From the NCBI GenBank assembly GCA_013400155.1, contig VXBM01000333.1, positions 156,080 through 220,079 of the forward strand: a stretch of DNA of 64,000 bases, in the 5' to 3' direction. The DNA comes from Helopsaltes ochotensis (lineage: Eukaryota; Chordata; Aves; Passeriformes; Locustellidae). The position numbers were made by a program, and so were the translations under genes. Positions 14,327 to 26,244 of the stretch are shown piece by piece. Numbering within the stretch: the stretch's first letter is position 1; every line of letters starts with the position of its first letter. The notes beneath the pieces are model-generated. The model did not search any database, was not told where the DNA came from, and saw only the letters and a program-made list of their open reading frames with translations.

Positions 14327-17300
14327 TCGGTATTTTTGTTTAGGGTTAGGGACTAGATGTTACAGCGCTGAGCTACAGAGCTTCTATCACATGCATACAA
14401 GCAGGGTGAATATTTAGGGTTACACTAATGATCTGTTACAATGATGAGAACAGTAACACTTTATGGACATACTATAGATGCATAAGGCTATTTTGTCTTG
14501 CAGGTATTTTTCATTCTGACTTTCTTCAGGGGAAATTGTAGGTACTGATTGTCTGTCAGGAATGAGTTCCTGCATGAGGACATGAGTTCTCCCTGCATGA
14601 CTTTCTGTTGGCAGAAGGAGTGAATGGCAGTACTCTTGCCTTATGCCTGCTGACCTGCAAAAGTCATTGTTTTAGGACCATAAATATTGTGTAAATGAGG
14701 TTGGTGCAGGGATCAGCATGAGAGTTATTTGCTTGTTTTCACCTTACTCTTCCTGGACTGGATAACTAGGGGGAAAAAAAAAATCACTCCAGTCTGCATT
14801 GATTCCATGGAAACCTAAAGCAAATCACTAATAGCCAGCCATATGTGCATGGGATCAGCTCAATCAAACAGTGCCAGAAGTATGATGTACAGGGGTCGGG
14901 TTTTATAAGGTCGGGTCTGGATTAACTTTTATGGAACAGCGTTAAGCAACAAACTTTGCCGTTGACTCATTCTGAAAGAAGTGAGGCTAAATGAAAGGGA
15001 GGGCTGACTCCAGATTTCATGTCTGAAGCCATCAGAGGGCAGGTTCAATGCGAGAAGTGTAAAGTAGAATTCAGATAAATGTGACTAACTTTCAGGATTC
15101 AAGCATGTTCTTAGCATAGCAGTGTAAGGATGGGGAAACGTTCTTGGCAAAATATTATTTCATTTAGATTTCCAAGTTTTCTTCACTTCCCTGAAAAGTT
15201 TTGATCTCCTTTTTTGTATTTTCCTGCAAAATTTTCTTATTTGTCTTACATGAAAAGAACATCCTCTCAAAGTCACACAGAAGGAATATACCTTCCTTGA
15301 GACAGAGTCTTACTTTTATCTGTTTTTACTTCTATTTAACTTCAAGCATCAGTAGTCTCCTAACAAATTTATTTGTCTTTCATGTTCTTCTAGTCAAGTG
15401 GCCTCATCACAGGAGAAAGTTCTAGAAGTAAGGCGTCTTCAAAGTTTAGGTCCCCCCATGCTTAGATGGCAGCTCTGGGGTGGTTTTAAGGTTACAGTTT
15501 CAGTCAGAAGTATGTGTGTTGCAGTTAAGCACTATCTTATTCTCTAACAGATATGCTCAAATTAACAATTTTTTGTAAGATAACCTGAGTTGTTTTTTTT
15601 TCACAATGTCCATACTAATAGATTTACCTACTCCTTTCTTTCAAAAATAAAATCAGAAGTAATTTTTTCCTTATTTTTGCTGAGAGAGAAATCATCTTAT
15701 GTTTATTACAGTGGTTATGTGTGGGCAGGTATCACAAACTAGCCAAAGCACTGGAAGTTCATTTCCTAGCTGGCTGTCAGCCATTTCTCTATGTGCAAGT
15801 GTACTGACTCCTGCATGAAATTAAGCCTAACTTTACTCGGTTTTGTCTTAAGAGATAATTTTCAGCTAGTTTCTAGGAGTTTATAGAAGCTTGTTTAATT
15901 ATTTACTAGCTTTAAATGTATTTAATGACTTTGAACTTGCATAGCATTTGAAAAACACTAAATAATGTTCTTGACACTGAATAGATAACAAGAACAGACC
16001 ATTAAAAATGAAGATGCAGGAAGAAACTAGTAGAATTGTGATGATAGAAAACACTTGCTAACTCCTCCTTGGTACTGAAGTACACCTGGTCTCACTTAAC
16101 CCTTCCCACAGCCCATTTGTATGGTGTGGTTTTGCCATCTCCCTGTCCTTAGAGTGGTTCAGAAGCTGCAGGCAGGAGGATTGTTTTGATACTTTGTGCT
16201 TGCATTTCTATGTAAATGTGTTTTAATCAAAAAGATTTGAGGTCTTTGTTTTTGTTTTTAAATGCAAGATGTCTCTTGAGGACATCTAGCTCTTAATGAA
16301 AAATACCGTATCTGAAAACTGGCAAGACAGCAACAAGAACTTTTTCCCCCCACTGTACTTCTTTTGGGGCTTTCTCCTCATCATTGGTAGAGCCAAGAAG
16401 CTACAGCCCTAGTGGGGCTATTTTGGAGCTGGCTGCAGCTTGCTATACCTCCTTCTTCCAAGTGGTAAGTGCTCTTGACTCCTGCTATATTGTTTTAATG
16501 CTCTGATTTGTTTTTCTCTGTCACACTTAAGGAGACAGGGAAAATGGAAATATGAATTTCAGAACCAGAATGAAATGCTATGGCTTTTGAAGTGGGTTTA
16601 CATTTGTTAAGCGTCATTCTTCTGGGGAGGAAAGTAATAACGAGTGTGCTTATATATATGTGAGTGTGTGTGTGTATATATATATGTATATAAATGGTTT
16701 TTAAAAATCATGCTGATAACATATCTGCCATACCACACTTTGAAAAAAATAACACTAACTGAGGAATTATTTTCCATCTTTAGGCCTCTATAAAGTGCTG
16801 TGGTTTGGTTTTGTGCTTTTGGAGGAGGGGAGGAAGGAGGGAAGGTAGGACAAGCATTTAACTATTTCTGAATTAATTTGCCAACTTCTGCATTCTCTCT
16901 ACCATCTATGCATATGCTTTCTCCATCCTCTGTTAATAAAATGAAGGCAGAGATGTTATAAAGGTATTATTGGTTAGCTCTCCTGAAATGGGAGGGACTA
17001 TATCAGAATTTTACATCTTATTTGGTAAATCTGCTTGTGAACCTCATAGTTCAGGAAGGCTTGAAATAGCCCTGAAAAATATGAATTAAATGTAATTCAA
17101 ATGTGGTAGGTTTTCAACAGGTTAAAAAATAATTTTGAAAGTGATCAACAGTTTTATAATTTTGAATGGCCTATCAACCTCACAATCACTACCAGGGCTA
17201 CCTCAGTGGTGACTGCAGAAGATGGAGCACAAACCTGTTGTGCTTATTTGTGTTTGTCTGTCTCTTCCCAGGCCCAGAGGGAAAGCATCTTGTCTTCCTG

Positions 17301-18170
17301 CTCTGGGGGGTGTCTTCCACCAGCCTACAGGAAGAGTAATCTATCTGGCCTTTCCCATGTTCTTCTATAGAGGTGGATTTACATAACAAGAAGAGCCATG
17401 TTGTGCCAAAGGCTCTTGAAGTGCCTTGATTTGATGCCACCCAACTCCTTTCTTTTACCATTTGATAACAAAAAATACTGTGATGAGGAATAAGGCGTTC
17501 ATAACTGTGATGTCTCTGTTTTTAAAGAGTCAGTTTAAAGAGTGTAGTTCCCGTTTCTGTTTTTCATTTTAAGTAACATCTGGAAGGAAAGCAGGAGATA
17601 TTGTGGATTTTGTGAACTGTGTCTATACCTGACTAACCTAAGCAAAGCTCTGTTTTTAAGACAGTAGGAGCATTATCTGAAGGCAAAGTGTTGAACTGGG
17701 CCCTTATGAGGATGGTTTACATATTTTAGTAAAAGCCTATGAACTTAATGCAAATGTTTGAAAATGGTGAAGCTTGAAATATGTTTGCAGTGGATGCAGA
17801 TCCGATTCTAAGCCACAAAGATAAGACAGAATGAACTCTGGCAGAGTGTTAAAAGGAAAGGTATGTATTGCTGTAGGAGGCAATACTGCTTATGACAGGC
17901 TGATGACCACTATCTCTTTTCTGAAGTCTGACAAAATTCTCTGGTGATTAACTGTTTATTTCTAAGTTTGCAGACTTTAACATTTTAAAGGATGTTTTAC
18001 TATTTTTCAAGGTGTTATGTTACTAACTCATTTTGCTTAATCCCTAAGATTGAGTAGGACTAGATAAAAAACCAAAACATAGAATCTGGTATTTCAATAG
18101 TAGTAAATATAGTAAAATATATGATAAGCTTTCAGGCTTCTACTATGTGTACAGCACTTCTCAGGCAAGG

Positions 18171-18171
<1 letters not shown>
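14327..18171. other. Noncoding DNA with one microsatellite, no gene seen
   Basis: No frame above 87 codons and no recognised domain. It holds the TA/TG microsatellite near 16.65 kb, listed separately. Nothing else is repeat-like by eye. Confidence 0.5.
16650..16694 (+). repeat. Compound TA/TG microsatellite
   Basis: Alternating TATATATATG, a GTGTGTGTGT core and TATATATATATG form about 45 bp of alternating pyrimidine-purine sequence. Such a tract is length-variable and can adopt Z-like or cruciform DNA. It has no other annotation value. Confidence 0.9.

Positions 18172-18216
<45 letters not shown>
18172..18216 (+). repeat. Pure T homopolymer, 45 nt
   Basis: Uninterrupted T run between CAGGCAAGGC and AGTAGTGC. 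A 65-codon frame over it is an artefact that translates to a phenylalanine run. No flanking duplication is visible. Confidence 0.95.
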
Positions 18217-18218
<2 letters not shown>

Positions 18219-20614
18219 TAGTGCAATAATTCCTTCACCTTTTCTTTCAAGAAAACTCAGTATACAGTCCTCTTGCTGGACACTGGCATGTATTTTCCAT
18301 CCTGTAGGACATGTGTAGATCAGAATGATGGTTGCTCTGTTTTCCTCTAATTTGTTTCATTACAAATCTGAAGTGCTTTAAATTGCCCTTCAGATTAAAA
18401 TATGTTGCTAAATGGAAGGTTTTGCATGAGGAAAAACAAATGAGCAGAGGAAAGGACTCATTCTGTTCTCAAAAAGATGGATCATCAGGCTGTTCTCCTT
18501 CCATAAATTCTGTGTTTATCTTAACATTGGTCTTGTACCTGGGTAATGTGTCCCTGATTTGCTATGGCAAGGATGAGGACAATATTCAAAAGAATTTGCA
18601 CATGGAGAACTAGCTGAATTTAATTTGTGAAGATGAGTGAGCAGTAGAAGGACCAGGCACGAGTATGTGCACTGCAGAAAAATAAATAATTAAGAGTATC
18701 TGAATAATTGCCATTCCTCCTAATCAATTCAGTGGGACACACATGCCACTGAGGCAGGATGCTGGATGCAGGCAGGAAAGCTAGACAGAAATGTGGCTAC
18801 TTCAGCATGTTAGCAACAGCCTGGTTATGTTGACTATGTCATAGTCAGTGGTATTCTTAACAAGGCAACCTATTTTTTCACTCAGCTTCCCTTGTGAGCC
18901 TGTCTTTTTCAGGTACCCTGGTAAGTCTGTCTCTCTGAGCAAATACTAGCAGTAGAAAAGAAAATCCAGAAATGTTCATCTCAATTATTTGTCTATAGGC
19001 TTCCTTGCTCAAGTTCTAAATGACAAAAGGTTTGTTGGGCATGTTCTTTGCAGCAGCCAGCTGCAGCTGGATCCATCTGCAAGCGAGCTTTTAAACCTGT
19101 AATGGCAACTTCTGTCCCTTAAAATGCAAGGCTGAGCATCCCCTTACTGAGACAAAATATCTCTCAAATATATGTATGCCATAAGGGCAGCTTGTATTTT
19201 GAATGTCAAATATCAGATGCTGAAGTCTGAATCTACTTAAATACAATACTGACTACAAACACTTTGTAAGGAGTAGAAGACAACACTTTAGTACAAATGA
19301 AGTGAAAAAGCCATCTTTCATTTTTTTCTAGTCAGGACTTTTTATGATCAGGATTCATATTTTGTCATAGGGTGTACACAGAACCTAATAGATCTATAGA
19401 AAAAATTTTTGAAATAAGCATTCAGGTCACTTAAGCAGCTTTGAACACTTCTTTCCCCATACGACACAAGCTGTGGTAGATCACTGTAACTTTTTATTCA
19501 AGGGAATAACATGGAACCCAAGTCAAAACTAAGTTAACTAATGGACTGAAGTTAGTAAATTCTTCCATCATGCTCAAACCCAATGTAACATCCATGTGGC
19601 TAAAAACTTAATCCATTTTTTGTGAGTCATTAATGTTAGCAAAAAGTAATTTCAAAATGGGACATAAACTCCTATCCCTGTGTGCTTTTTTCATAATGAA
19701 TTATTCTAGAGAGTTTTTCCTTTAAGACCAAACCTATCCCTCTCTCTCCCTTGCTCAGTCTACAGCCTAACCAGGAAAATATCTGCTTTGTTAATGGGAA
19801 TTACCTTTAGATGACAGCCCAAGAGCTGTAGTCTGTGTTAGCCTACAAGGGCATCCTAACCTGATTTTACATGACAAGTTAAGCCAATGAAAAATGTTGT
19901 AATGAGTTCTGCTTTTCTGCCATGCAGATCACCCTGAAGCAGAATGATGGCTAAAACTGAATTATGTGTTTATCATTGCTATTTAGTATCATTAGTCTAA
20001 ACTGGGTCCTCGAGGAATAGTCTCATCAAACAAATATTCCCTAAAGAAAAATCCATTATTCTGAAACATGTAACTGTCCTGTGACACTTTAAAACAAACA
20101 AGCACAACACAAAAAAACCCAGCCAAACAGGCTGATGTTTGGAAGATGTGGTGTTGGAGTGGAATACAAGAATAAGTTCCTAAACTGTATTGTCCCACTG
20201 TATATCTACTAATGTTCCCGTCCTACCTCAATCAATAGTGAGCAAGCAGGATTGGATCCCTAATGGTTTATGTATCACCCAAGATAGCAAGATTTGGATT
20301 TTCCAAGTTGCTATGTTAGCAGCAAAACCAATGAATTTTGATTTCTTCTGGATTTGCATTCTTTACTTTCCTGAGGCCAAACTGAATGACTAACAGATGA
20401 ATCTTGTCTGCCTTTATGCATCTGTGAAGATGCCAAGTTGTGTCTCTACCCACTGCTCACCCACTGACTTTCAGGAACTTGTGCAAGGATGCAGTTTTCT
20501 TGTAGACTTTCAGGATGAGTTTCAAATTTCTCAGCAATCTCAAAAGTTATTCAGGGGAGGAATAGATGGATAGACCAGGAAACATTACACTAAATAAATA
20601 TTGCTTTTTAGAAG
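18217..20614. other. Noncoding DNA, no gene seen
   Basis: AT-rich sequence without recognisable repeats or exons. An AC-rich patch (about 20092-20130) resembles a minor version of the A/C-rich minisatellite that follows. Confidence 0.5.
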
Positions 20615-20947
20615 AACAAACAAACAAAACCAAAACAAAACAAACAAAAAAAACCCACCAAAAAAAAAAATCCAAAACCAACTAACAAAACAACAACAAC
20701 AAAAAACCCCCCAAAACCCCCACCAAACAAACAAAACAAACAAAAAAAACCCACCAAAAAAAAAAATCCAAAACCAACTAACAAAACAACAACAACAAAA
20801 AACCCCCCAAAACCCCCACCAAACAAACAAAACAAACAAAAAAAACCCACCAAAAAAAAAAATCCAAAACCAACTAACAAAACAACAACAACAAAAAACC
20901 CCCCAAAACCCCCACCAAACAAACAAAACAAACAAAAAAAATAAAAA
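20615..20947 (+). repeat. 96-bp A/C-rich minisatellite in a 333-nt G-free tract
   Basis: Three copies of a 96-bp unit (20641-20736, 20737-20832, 20833-20928) appear identical, with a partial copy on each side. The unit joins AAAC-type simple repeats, ACAACAACAAC, and the blocks AACCCCCCAAAACCCCCACC and AAAAACCCACC. The + strand has no G from 20615 to 20947. On the minus strand the G runs GGTGGGGG-TTTT-GGGGGG and GGTGGG recur every 96 nt, so quadruplex formation is possible. Since 96 is a multiple of three, several frames stay open (up to 127 codons) and give 32-residue repeats. These frames follow from the repeat and are not a gene. Identity of the copies suggests recent expansion, or a collapsed or uncertain copy number. 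Confidence 0.95.
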
Positions 20948-23900
20948 GAAAGGTAGGCCCTCATGTTTTACTTCTCACAAATAACACAGCATTAAGGACT
21001 TCTTGGACACTAAGTCCTGCTATCCATGCTGGAGTCTAAAACCACTCAGAATGGCATCTGGCACCAGTGAAGATGCAGGCTCAGCCAAGGCAGTACACAG
21101 ACTATCAGAATCCTTTAGCATTTTTGGTAGGATGGTGAGGAATTGCAGATCTTGCTGTTGGAAATGTGTGTATACTGTTTTGAATCACACCTACATGTAG
21201 ACGCATTCCAGATCTTCAGAGATGCCAAAACTTTTGCTATCTAACTTGGCAAATATGTCTCTTCACTTTTCTCTCCAAAGTAGCCTCTTGGTTTAGCTTG
21301 CATATCCTATACAGTGATTTAGCACTTTTTTAAAAAACTGGGTTTTTTAACATCTTGATGTAATTACAAAAGCATATGTGTATCACTTAATCCTTTAAAC
21401 CTTTCCACTGAACTGAATTACATAGCATTTCTACAGCCAACCATATGATCACTTTAACACTGCATGTATATGAGGGTTACTGCAATAAATCAGATGACTT
21501 TGTTGGATATTTTCCCCTTTCCTTCTGCTTCAAAATAAATTCCTAGTGACTTGGAAAAGGTGACAGTATATGGTTGCAAAGGCAATGCATGCAGCAAGCA
21601 GCTGTTCTAGTAATACATTTTTTAAAAAAGGTTGCTTCAGGTTAAAGATTACTTTGGTCCTGTTTCTGGTTCAAGCTCTGCAATGTAAGAGAGCCCTGCT
21701 TTGAGGCAGAGGAGGTGAGTAAGGCAGTGTTTCTTGTGGCAAAGGGTGTAGGCCTAACTCAAAAACTTTCAACTGTGGCAATGTATTTAGGTGAAGAAGA
21801 GACGCTTAGAGCCAAACACTGCCAGAAAGTTACTGGTAGAACCTACCCTACTCCCCTGCTTTATAGAGCCACTGGACATCCTACACAGTTCTTACCCTGG
21901 CCAAAAAGCAGGGATGAAGTGAAAAGTTAGAATTGCAAGGGAATGATTTCAAACGCATCAAGAACCTCAGTTTCGACATTGTTTTTATGACTTACTGCAG
22001 CCTTTTCTCCTTTTTCCTTTGATGTTTACATGTAATGAATGCCCCTATGCAAATAAACTCCTGTAGGTATATAATGATACCAAGAGAATTATTGGTGCTT
22101 GGCCTCTCCATTTCTGCTGCTCTAAGTACATATGCAATTCCTGCTTTCAATTCCTGTTTCATGGCAGGGGAACCTGCAAAATGCTGTGTGTCTTTGTAAG
22201 AATAAAGCACTGGCTCATTATGTTTGCAAGGAACTCCGAGATCTGAAATGAATGTTAAGGGCCATGGATAAGCTAGAAATGGCGAATACCTGGACTCTCA
22301 ACCTCTACAGCATTACTCAGCTGAATACACGACAGCAGCAGCAATTAATTCTGTTGCCTCTCTTACAGCTATAATGTCATCAAGAGAAGTGATTGTCTCC
22401 CTTTTTTTTTTTTAAGTTAGGTAGCAGAAGCAACATCCTGAATATGGACTAGAAGTGATTGTGAGCTGGACTACAAAAACGTCTACTAGCTCAGTGTTTA
22501 TTTCCAAATATCCTACTATTATTGCGTTTTTAGCCATTTATCTTTTTCTTTTCCAAGATGTGACTCACTGAAGTATGTTTCCTAGTTGCACTGCAATCTT
22601 TGTGGTACAAAACAGAAACAGAACATGTCTGGGTTGTACTTCAAACTTCATCTCATAAACATTGTGCAAAGACCCCGTGTAAACAACCTAATTGAGTTAG
22701 CATTTGAACTTACCATAGATTCATCCTTTAATAAATTTAAGGTCTTACAGATGCCAGTAAATCAGTCCGTTTCATTTAGCACACTGAAGTCAGTCTAGAA
22801 ATAAATAAATGCTAACGTTTTTAAAGTTTCATATCCATAGAAAATGGTGAATGGTGTCCCAACAAATGGTGTGAAAACTGCTGTAATCTGTCCCTACCAC
22901 ATCATGAAGAGGACTCTTGCCTTCTGTCAGGAAGCACTTGTCGTAGTGCGACGTTTTGGCTACATTTATAATAGGAAAATACCCGAGTATCTAGGAACCG
23001 GGTGTACTGGTTTAAGTGCATTTAAAAGAATGAAAGAATTTTCTTTACTTTGAAGGGTGGACTGTCACTTTGACAGGTTTGTAAATCCCACTGGCATCTG
23101 ATGGAGGACTAGAGGATCTAGCTTGGAATATAAAGCCCTTTAGTTCAGAGGTTGCTTTCTTACAATACATTTAAAATACCATAAAGAAGAATTGGTTCAG
23201 GACTAAACAGTCAAGTATTGTTGGGTTTGAAATATTTCCTAGAAATTTATGCATTAAATTACTTCCTTCATGGAAGACTACATGTGTGCTTATGCACAGA
23301 AGTAAAAGTACTTGCACTCCTTTTGTTGTCTCCATAATTATTTCCTGCCCTGTCTTGTATTTAGCAGTGGAGGTAGAAAGACAAGTTTGTTTCCTTTCTC
23401 TTTGGTCTGGCAAAGAAGTGACTCAGAGCAAAAATGTGTTGGCAAGTCCAGTGACCTGTGAAATCAGTCAGAAATCAGATGAATCACCTAAGGAATTAAC
23501 TGCAGAAATAAATTACAAAATATTAAAGCATCCTCATTGCTGCTTTAGCTGTGTTTTTGCACTGGAATCTTTCTGTAAGATATTCATAAGAAAAACATAA
23601 TCTGAGTTCCCCTACTAAACCAATAAAACAAATGTGAACTATTACATACAAATTTACATACAGCTTGACAGAAACACTTAATTTGAAGTGTTCAGTATAC
23701 CTTGCCATGGAATGGGGAACCTGCTTTAAGAAACCTATCTCCAAAGTACAAAAATTTTGTAAAACTTGGATGAAATCGTGGGATAAACCCCAAACAGTTT
23801 AAAAAAGAAGGCAGGAAAGACAGACAACAACTTAGTTGTGTGAGAACAAGCTTGGAGTTCAGGTCTGTATGTTTTTATTTCTATAAGTTTTTTAGAGAAT

Positions 23901-25825
23901 TTGCACCTCAAAATACCCTTGAAGAAGAGAAAGCAGTGTATCTGATGAAATATGCCTCCCTGATTTGAGTGCAGTGTTCATGTCGCATGGCCAACACAAA
24001 GAGGAAGTCTGAACATCATACAACCAAGCGTACTGCTAGCTGGGGAAATTATTCTGCAGACTGATTGTGTTAAACTGAATGCTTGTGTCAAACTCACTGG
24101 AAAGATATTACTACATAGTGTGTAAGCTTTGGTAAATTAATGAAAGCAGATAAAAATTTGAGTTCTTCCCTGTCAAAAATCCCAAGGTTTCTTTCTCTTT
24201 TGGAGAAACTGTCTTGACAGCATGAATGGGGGGTGAAACAAGTGGAAACGGTACCTCCTAGCAGCACTGCATATTTATTTTAGCAACTCTTAGGCGGCTG
24301 GCAGAGCTTAAGTGTCATATCTGACAGAGAAGGGAGACCAAGTATTATTAGTCAGTATGTTTGCTTTGTGTGGGAGCTAAAGTCACTGGAAATTTTTCTT
24401 AGAGGACTTGACTGTGACCTCCACAATCAAAAATTGCCCTCTGCTGCTCACAGTTGGGTGCTCTCAGCAATCATTCACACCCAAAGAGCGACTGCGGTTT
24501 GTGTAGCTGTGTACAAAGCTGGGAAGGCTGAGGTTTTTGCAGCATTGCTGAAATACCTGACCAAGCTCTGCAGGCCGAGCTGGTGCTGCAATGGACAGCA
24601 CAAACAGCAGTGGGCTTTTCATCAGCTTTCATGGCCTCTACTGCTTGCCACAACTTGCACTTCTACTGGGTTGGGCTCCAAGATGTAGAGCAGCTAAATA
24701 AGCTGGGATGAGGCAGCATCCATGAAATAAACGGCACAGAATATCAACTGAAACTTAAATAGAAATTATTTAAGTCAAGCTGGCTTCTGTTGGAAGACCC
24801 ATACTGATAACTGCTTAGCCATAAAGGTTTTCAGTTGCTCTGTTCAATGTAAAATCCGCAAGGCTTATTAAAGAAGGTGGTTCATGCACATGTAGTGAGA
24901 CAGAGTCAATAAGCTGCCCACAACTGGATCAAAGTCCCTTGCCTTACAAGAGTTCTGTCTGGTGAACAGAGATTTTTTTTTTTGCAGGAGAAGGGAATGA
25001 ACCAGCTTGTAATCTGTCTCTACAGCGAGTCTTTCCAGGAACAACATAACTGCATTATAAAGAAGTTATTTTATACGTGAAAAAATTATTATTAGCACAT
25101 TACAGTTTGTTGTATTTACTTGATTTCATCTTCTTCACTGGACTGTTTCACAGCAATGCCATCATACTGAGCTTGGAAGCTGTTGCAAAGTACTTGTAAA
25201 GATGTTTTATGTGCTTATTCATGGGAATTTGGACTTAGAGGTTTTTTTCCTCTGCTTTTATCAAAGTAGTAGCTCAAACTGTGGAGTCATCTGCCCCAGC
25301 TGAAGAAGGGAGCACCATTCTCTCCATTCTAAAGAATAATGAGAGGAAAATAGGCAATGTACCTCAAGGAAATGTCCCTCCTGTGTTGTAAAAGATTGTG
25401 GCTTATTAAACAGACTTCATCTGTTTTGTTAAGGTGCAAATCAAATAGCTTTAACCAGTGTTATATTGCCCACCCACATCTCTGTTTTATACCTACCTAT
25501 CAAACTGTGGTGTGTTTGGGGATGTGTGGTGGCTGGGTATTTGGGCTTTTGGGTTTTGCTTTTTTGTTTGTTTATATGATGATAAATTCCTAAATTAGTC
25601 GATACATAGTTTTTTGATTTCTGTGAATTAGGAAAAAAGAAGCTTTTGCTTTTTGTGGGTGGGAGTGGAAGTAGTGCAAGTATCTAAAATTCTTCCTCTT
25701 TTCAACTTTATACACCTCGCACAAGTGCTGGCAAATACCTGATTGTTTTGCTTCTTGTATAGGAAAAAAAGCCTGTGAATCAAATTTCTCTTTCCTCTGA
25801 TTCTTCCAGGGAATTGTGCTTCTTT
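20948..25825. other. Noncoding DNA, no gene seen
   Basis: Mixed-composition sequence with scattered frames of up to 106 codons, none with a family signature or convincing splice context. A short A/T hairpin at 21330-21350 is the only local structure noted. Confidence 0.5.
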
Positions 25826-26244
25826 TGATGCCTTAATTTTAGCTTTCATATTTTCCAGATTCTGTACTGCCTTAGTGTGTGACCCTTCATATAAAGTCTT
25901 AGCAAGTTCTCCTCACTGTTTAGTTAGACAAAACAGTCCTTTTCCAGCTTGAGAACCAAGGACAACGTTGCAGCTTCAGGCCCAAAAAGTATAAACAACA
26001 GGGAATTGAGGAGATGATGGGACTTCATCACCTGAAGCAGTAGTTGGACAATTGACCCCAATATGTAAATGGAGCAAAATTTATAGAAGTGTGAAAACTT
26101 GTGACCCATCGTCCATCCTGGGTGTAGCCTTGGCCAGGCTCTTGTACTGCCCAAGGTGTATCCTTTGAAGGCCTTTTAATAAATACCTACTTTAATCCTT
26201 TAACTCTGTCTAGTCTCTGTTTTAGGTAGCCTCTCAAGGCACCA
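25826..26244 (+). mobile_element. Solo LTR of an avian endogenous retrovirus, copy 1
   Basis: About 420 bp, starting TGATGCCTTAATTTTAGC and ending CAAGGCACCA, with the direct repeat CTTT(T) on both sides (25822-25826 and 26245-26249) that fits a target-site duplication. A polyadenylation signal AATAAA is at 26178-26183, following the block CCAAGGTGTATCCTTTGAAG. The same sequence recurs at 54993-55448, so this is a dispersed element. No viral internal sequence or primer-binding site follows, so it is a solo LTR left by recombination between two LTRs. The layout (a short LTR with a late AATAAA) resembles avian ERVL-type LTRs, but the family name needs a database match. Confidence 0.8.

Noticed and set aside
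14338..14354. TTTAGGGTTAGGGAC, telomere-like
   Set aside because: Only two TTAGGG units. Such words occur by chance and do not indicate an interstitial telomeric array.
20585..20984. Long overlapping frames (116-127 codons) on both strands with 32-residue repeats
   Set aside because: They exist only because a 96-bp tandem unit lacking stops is a multiple of three. Both strands are open and composition is pure A/C simple sequence.
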